Source of the DNA: Episyrphus balteatus
Taxonomy: Eukaryota > Arthropoda > Insecta > Diptera > Syrphidae
Direction: 5' to 3'
Length of the DNA: 64,000 nt
Assembly: GCF_945859705.1 (NCBI RefSeq)
Contig: NC_079137.1
Location: forward strand, 558,001-622,000
Shown in pieces: positions 58,477-64,000 of the stretch (its first letter is position 1; every line of letters starts with the position of its first letter). The translations under genes were made by a program, and so were the position numbers. Below the pieces are notes generated by a model. That model was not told the origin of the DNA. It searched no databases and worked only from the letters and a program-made list of their open reading frames with translations.

Positions 58477-60802
58477 TTTTATTGAATCCAAAAGACAGCT
58501 TCGTGATGAGTAAAATGTTTCTTAGAAATCATCTTGAGAGACAGAGCCTCTCTCAAGACTGGTGGTTTCATTTCTCTGAATGGTGATAATAATGCGAAAC
58601 TTTTGTTAATTTACAAATAAATTATAAATATTTTCACAAATTGGTACATTTATCCGCTAGCCCATATAATATCCTAAAAGCTATGTAAATAATTTGTGTA
58701 CCTATGCTTAAGTATTTACCTATTGTAATGTATCTCTCCCAGAATAAAATAAATACAATTCGCCCAGAAACAAAATTACGTTTTATGTAAATGAAATATT
58801 TGAGAGCTACAAAATTCGATATATTTTCATATCTATTAAAATAAAACGAAAAATATAAAAAAAAACATATTTTTTAAACAAAAAAAAAAAAAACATACCT
58901 TAAATGTAATCAAAATAATAAAAAACATTTGTTCCAAAAGCCAAATTATATCTAATAAAATGTTCTTGCATAAAAAATTTAAATTTAACAAAAAAAAAAA
59001 ATAATTTAATAATTTTTACAAATTTTAATTTAGAAATTGTAAAACTAACAAAAAAATAAAAATAAAAATTAGTTGTGTTTACGAATGGGTTGAAACAATT
59101 TTTTGTATTGTTTCCTTTTCTATACATATAATATTTATACATTAAAATTAATATTAAGATATGACATATGTTTATTATTGTGTCGCATTTTTTTAATTAA
59201 AATAAACTTTAACGTAATAATTTTTTATAACTATATATTTTAGATTTTTGAATAAAAATTATTCGAAATAATTCGTGGTTTTTGTTTAAATTTTTTAGTA
59301 TATTATACTAATATTATTTGGAGAAAGAATAGTTAAAAAAAACACCTTACAAAAAAACTCATGAAACTCCGATCTATCGCAAATTTAAATAGTAGCATTT
59401 GAGCAGACCGGTCTGGGCGGTCATTGAACTGAATATTACAAATAACGTATTTAGAATTTTGAAAAAAAAAAACAAGTTAAAGCTTTTGTTTTTCATTTCT
59501 TTTGTTTCCATAATTTTTGTTTCAAAAATATTTTTGTTTAAAAATTGTTCATCAAATTAACTTTGGGCCAGTTTATTCACACTCCATTAAATTTAAAGTC
59601 GCCATTTAAAATGTACCTAATCAAGAGTGAATAAGATATTTGAGTTAAAAGAGAGTAGTGCATGAGCCGTTTTTTTTCCATTTTAAGTCAATTTATTAGA
59701 AAAATGCACCTCCCGCACAAGAGGAAAGAGGATAACCGTTGTCTATAGATTTTTCTTGATGCAATCCATGTCCTTTTTCTTACTTCTTTTTGCATTTTTT
59801 GCATAAATCACAATTTAGATTGTTTTTCCCTCGTTTAAACAACTTGCCATTTTATAATTTTAATTTTCAATACAAAAAAAAAAACATAATAAACTTTATT
59901 TCAAACATCAATTATTTGAAATACAAAAATTTATTTCCGTTTCTTCATCAAGTTTTATTTGAATTGTAACCCAAACGATCTGGGAACTTACTGCACTTTT
60001 TTTTTACGAATTCTTGTTTCTCTCCCGCTACCATCCATTTCCTCTTATAGGTGAATATTAGCGCGTGTGCTGTGCTGTGCCATGGTATAAAAAGAGAAGG
60101 TATGATCATTAGAAAAAACTCTGGATCGAGAATTGTCAAAACTTAAAAATGGCTACTTAAGGTTTTGACAGCTGCCCATTGTTGTAAACAAATTTGTCTT
60201 GGATATTGTTGTTGCTTTTGACGAACCGATTCAAAAAAAAAAAAAAAAACAAAACCCAGAAACCACATCCTTTTTGAGGCCAAAAATTATTGATTTGTGT
60301 GTCTAACATTGATTGTCTTCCTTTTTTCTTATTTTTTAGTCAAAAAAGGACATGGCTTTTTCAGTCCCTACTTTCTAGCTTATATTTATGTAGGTCCTCA
60401 GACCTTTTATGTCGGAGAACATAAGTATCCCTGCATGAAATCATGTACAGTATCCGGAGATGTACTTCAGCTCATTCTAGCTTTACCCAAATTGTGTTGA
60501 TTCTACCTCAACTGTTCTACGCCTTGAAATACTCGGTATTGCGGATTTTTACTGCTTTCTTGAGTGAGCAATTTCACCGCATTGCTTATATAACTTTCAA
60601 TACATTTGTTGCCTTTTCAAAGATTGACTGGGTTCTTCAATCGTTCTTCCAAGAATCTCGTCTTTGGATTGGGCCCGAAATATCTTTTGGTACTTGTTTC
60701 GTAAAACATCAGCTCCGTGATATTTTTGATTAAAAAATTGTATGCAAAAAAAAAAAACCATCAGAACACGATTTTTACTCAAAATCTAAATTTATTAATT
60801 TT
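58477..60802. other. Intergenic between convergent genes
   Basis: Contains the 3' UTR of the TMEM169-like gene on the left. A hairpin lies at about 60136-60170 (TGTCAAAACTTAA / TTAAGGTTTTGACA). Positions 60340-60730 are less AT-rich and carry short frames on both strands, but every one is broken by stops; I could not tie it to a gene. Confidence 0.4.
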
Positions 60803-62586
60803 TTAATTATCGTACTTTGTATATTTTTTCAATATGTAATCCATTGCACGAGGATTATCATTTGGTACCATATGCCCGGCCCGATCAACCCAGAACATGG
60901 CAAATTTGCCAGCCTCTTTTTGATAACCCTCAAGGACACGATCAACAACAATGCCCACTCTTGGTGCAGATTCGTATGCCGATTTGTTGTTCCATTTCAT
61001 GCCATTAATCCAATTGACTGCACCAGGTGTTGCACAAATAAGATCCAATTGTCCCGAGAAGACAGAAACTTCTAATGATGTCGAGTTAAGAAGGGTTTCA
61101 ACTGAAATAAAAAAGAAACAAACGTAAATAAATCCATTAAACAAAACCTTCATAGAAATGTTTACCAATGTCTACAACAGGTTTCATAAAATCACCCATC
61201 AAAACATTAAATGTTGTTGAACTTTGTGATCCCCAAACAACATTCTTTGGAATTTTCAATGCCTTGCTAACCGCTCCACGCATTAAGTTTTGCAAAATTT
61301 GATCACGGTTTTCATCGATATCATACTTAACCAATGTTCTGTACATAAGTTCTAAAGGAATCATAATGAAATATGAGAATTTATGCACATAAATTAATTC
61401 ACACTAATTTTTTTTTACCTTCATTGCTCAAAAGAGATCTTGAATAAGCATCTCCATTTGTTGGCAATAAAATATTATAAAAATCAACACCCTTAGATTC
61501 ATCCAACAAAACACGTTGAGTGTCACTCCAATATAATGTTGATTGTGAATATTTGCCATTATCAAGTGCTTTTCCGGTTTTGTCTGCAGATTTCATAATT
61601 TTATCATGACCATCATGATCAATAATACCCTAATAAAATAATCCTTAGGTAATAAGAAAAAAAAGTGCGCTTAGTATTTTTTTATTTCTTACCATATTCA
61701 ACAAAAGTGGCGCCCAAGCATTAACAGAATCCATAGGTGAAACCCAGGGATCACCAAGGGCTACCGACTTCAAATTACTTTCGATTTCTTTCTTCTCGAT
61801 GGCATGGTATAATTCCAAGGCAAATTCTGGTGCCATTTTTCCACCATAACTTTCACAGAATATATGCAAAGGAACTTTCTTAAATTCAGGGTGATTATTG
61901 TAAAATCCTTTCATAAGTTCAACCAAATCAAGAGCTATTTGCTTATTGTTTCTTGTCAAGTATTTTGAACTATCCACATAACTGAAACCACTTCCAACTG
62001 GATTATCAATGAAGAGAACATTCATATCCTTAACCCAGGTATGATTGCGTGCCACCAAGTCCAAAGTTAATGGACCTAATTCTTCGAAATTCCCATAACC
62101 CGTAGATGAGGCTCCAGGACCGCCTTGTAGCCAAATCGCTAATGGACGGTCAGTGTATTTAGAAACATTGGCTGTGGTGTAGAAGAGCCAGTAAAACATA
62201 TGAGCTCCTTTGCGAACATCAACATAGCCATAATCTTGGTTTCCAGGTCCGAAACCTTCCTTGGCAGAAGCTGTTGTGAAATGAGATGATTTTTAACACT
62301 AGTTTAGAAGTTGTCAAGTTTTTTTTATATAAAAAAAGGATTTTTTATTATAATCAAAATAGAATTTGAGGACTCATAACGCAATGATATGGTCTTCATA
62401 TTTTTTTTTAACTTTTAACTTTTATTTCAAAGGTTTTAAATTTTATTTTCATCAGTAAACTCTCACTTAAAAATGCATATCATTTCATAAACACAGTTAA
62501 AAAATATTATCAAGCTTTATTCACTTACTCTCAAGCAATAAGAAACAAGCTGTTACAGCAAAAGCAACTACCAACAATCTGACCAT
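60803..62586 (-). CDS. Scpep1: Retinoid-inducible-type serine carboxypeptidase (peptidase family S10)
   Basis: Exons 62586-62529, 62270-61693, 61629-61419, 61351-61166 and 61101-60803 give 1332 nt and 443 residues; human SCPEP1 has 452. The start opens a signal peptide (VRLLVVAFAVTACFLLLE), so the protein enters the secretory route, to lysosome or outside. The S10 catalytic triad is complete: Ser160 in CESYGG, Asp364 in SGQLDLI, His421 in DRAGHMVP. The oxyanion/substrate region LQGGPGASSTGYGNFEELGP is intact, and the C-terminal HMVPNDNP follows the family pattern. Several NXS/T sequons are present (NVS, NHT, NST, NKS). It removes C-terminal residues from peptides at acid pH; the natural substrate is unknown. 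The minus-strand AATAAA at 60791-60796 lies 7 bp after the stop codon. Confidence 0.95.
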
Positions 62587-62637
62587 TATGGTGCGGAATA
62601 GAAAAAGAAATCAGAACTAAGCTACTTGGTTGGCTGG

Positions 62638-62646
62638 TTTTTATAT
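62638..62646 (-). promoter_or_regulatory. TATA box of the carboxypeptidase gene
   Basis: ATATAAAAA on the minus strand lies 52 bp before the ATG, leaving room for a start near 62610-62615 and a ~25-30-nt 5' UTR. GATA-type motifs follow upstream (CGATAGATATCG near 62657-62668, AGATAA at 62712-62717), as often seen for gut-expressed digestive enzymes of insects. Tissue is inference. Confidence 0.55.
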
Positions 62647-62719
62647 GAGAGTCAATTCGATATCTATCGGCTTATACACACCTGTCAGTAGCGAAGATTA
62701 ATATTTGTTTGTTATCTTC

Positions 62720-63336
62720 TTCAACTTTCAATTGTTGGGCTTAAAGTAGGATTTTGCCCTCATTTTTTTTTTGTTTTTTTTACAAGTACCGCGCATAGAC
62801 TCGATAAGAAGTTCTCTTTATGGCTATCAATTTATGAAAATGACCAATTGGCTAGCCTATTATTTTCTAAAATAAAACTTTTAAACTGCGTCAAAGCTAT
62901 AACGTAAGGAAAAGAAGAAGTCTCACGTTTGGATAATTTTAAAAACACAACACATAAATAGTTTGTAGAGTTACTGCTGGGTTAAATAATTTCAATATCA
63001 ATAATATTGCTAATAGAGGTTTAGTGCAGAATGTTTAAGCAGTACACAGAAAAAAAAAATAGACAAGACATACAGACAACAGAAGCTTCAGTTAGGCATT
63101 AGTAAAATCTAAGTAACAAATCATCAATAAAATATGTACATATGTTCATGTTAAAAGTTTAGTAATATTTTGTGAAGTATTTAAAAAAAGGGTTTTTCTG
63201 ATAAGAACTTTAGTTTAGATAATACTCTTGGTTATACCCACGCTTTACTTGAGACATGTTAACTTAGCTTTGGTTTAAGATAAGTGGTAATATATGTAGA
63301 TCAATAATAAATGTGATAGGAGCTTCAGTTAATTAC
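62720..63336. other. Upstream of the carboxypeptidase gene, no gene seen
   Basis: AT-rich with a lone ACACAGAAAAAAA motif at about 63042, similar to the terminus of the element at 63339. No coding exon. Confidence 0.4.
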
Positions 63337-63338
63337 TA

Positions 63339-63797
63339 CACGGAGAAAAAAGACTACCTAAAAACAAACGGATTCCACATTGAGTTAAGCGGATTTCCGC
63401 ATGGTTTTTTGCCAAGATGACTTCCGTTTTAAATTAAGTTAACAATTCTTCTTAATTTCTTGAATGCGCAAATGTAGATACCTACATTTTAATAAAAAAA
63501 AAAAAAAAAAACTGGCAGCCACTGGGGATCAAACCTACAAATGCTGGGTCACTAGGCAAGTGGTTTACCATCAGCCTATCTCACTTTTGGAAATAAAAAA
63601 AAAAACTGAAGTCTGACTATCTTAAATTTTTATTTTTGTTGTTTTTTTTAAGATTAAAATTCACATTAAAATGAAGTAAAGTTTACCTTAACCAAATTTA
63701 AGCGGATTCCACTTAATTTAAGAGGGAATTGTATTGTTTTAAAAGGTGGGATCTAAGGTAGGCATCATATTATTTTAAGGTACCCTTTTTTTCTGTG
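63339..63797. mobile_element. Inverted-repeat element with TA flanks containing a tRNA-like segment
   Basis: Ends CACGGAGAAAAAAG and the reverse complement of CACAGAAAAAAAGGG are flanked by TA (63337-63338, 63798-63799). Inside, AAGCGGAT blocks occur in both arms. On the minus strand, positions about 63590-63511 hold tRNA-like promoter elements, next to an 18-bp A run. Confidence 0.6.
63511..63590 (-). repeat. tRNA-like segment, probable SINE relic
   Basis: The minus strand reads TAGGCTGATGG (fits box A, TRGYNNARNNG) and about 45 bp later GGTTTGATCCC (fits box B, GGTTCGANNCC), followed by CAGTGGCTGCC and a T run. It does not fold as a proper tRNA: the D arm is too long and no clear anticodon arm exists. 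A tRNA-derived SINE fragment or MITE-borne Pol III promoter is more likely. Confidence 0.55.
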
Positions 63798-64000
63798 TAT
63801 ATAGATTAATAACAAACAGAGGTTTATTGACATTACTAATGCAACTTAAGGTAATTATACCTACACAGAATGTAAAATTAAAAAAATATACGTCCGAGTT
63901 GATTTGCATAAGATGCTCTAATCAAAAAAGTTAGACCTTATAGATTGGTACACAACCCCTCTTGATTTGAGTGGAAATTAAAATAATTAATATTAAAAAA

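Noticed and set aside
60340..60782. Coding-like composition on both strands (minus frame with LRNKYQKIFRAQSKDEILG)
   Set aside because: All frames are broken by stops within about 60 codons and no family is recognised; a decayed pseudogene or repeat is possible but cannot be supported.
63511..63590. Candidate tRNA gene on the minus strand
   Set aside because: Box A and B are present but acceptor, D and anticodon arms do not pair properly; treated as a tRNA-derived repeat.

Overview
The window is AT-rich animal DNA with short introns (many 55-70 bp), GT-AG splicing, and clear homologues of insect genes. Crumbs, Sap47, Nab2 and Mks3 resemble their Drosophila counterparts closely, but intergenic DNA and some introns are swollen by transposons. 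I read it as a nuclear contig of a fly (Diptera, probably Brachycera, not the compact Drosophila melanogaster type). The species cannot be named from this sequence. Exon chains were built by hand from splice sites and reading phase. In each gene that I call complete, the summed coding length is an exact multiple of three.

Layout. 1-7432 (+): 3' part of crumbs (crb), last 11 coding exons seen; the 5' exons lie left of the window. 10174-14718 (+): meckelin/TMEM67 (Mks3), 10 exons, with a good RFX X-box 134 bp upstream of its ATG. 15041-16012: deleted hAT transposon with an exact 8-bp target duplication. 17573-22908 (+): Nab2/ZC3H14, 8 exons. 25159-26061 (+): unrecognised 300-residue membrane protein. 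30605-49100 (-): Sap47, nine coding exons over 18.5 kb including a 30-nt microexon. 52386-52763 (+): small SNAPC5-like protein. 52883-53441 (-): ZCCHC10-like zinc-knuckle protein, convergent with it. 55804-58476 (+): TMEM169-like protein. 60803-62586 (-): Scpep1-type serine carboxypeptidase. The genes do not form a common pathway. They cover epithelial polarity, cilia, mRNA poly(A) binding, synapse, snRNA transcription and lysosomal or secreted peptidase roles, and sit together only as neighbours.

The striking feature is palindromic mobile DNA. I count about 20 inverted-repeat (foldback or MITE-like) elements, several with readable target-site duplications, and repeated cases of nesting: palindromes inside palindromes, up to three layers at 51468-52178. 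The most unusual one is a ~530-bp near-perfect hairpin (47491-48023) bracketed by 14-bp direct repeats. Each arm carries a complete hammerhead-ribozyme-like motif of 42 nt, the arrangement known from Penelope-like retroelements.

Limits: no similarity search was run, so element family names are inferences from termini and target duplications. UTR ends and transcription starts are mostly not located. The long AT-rich introns of Sap47 could hide small non-coding RNAs that I cannot see.
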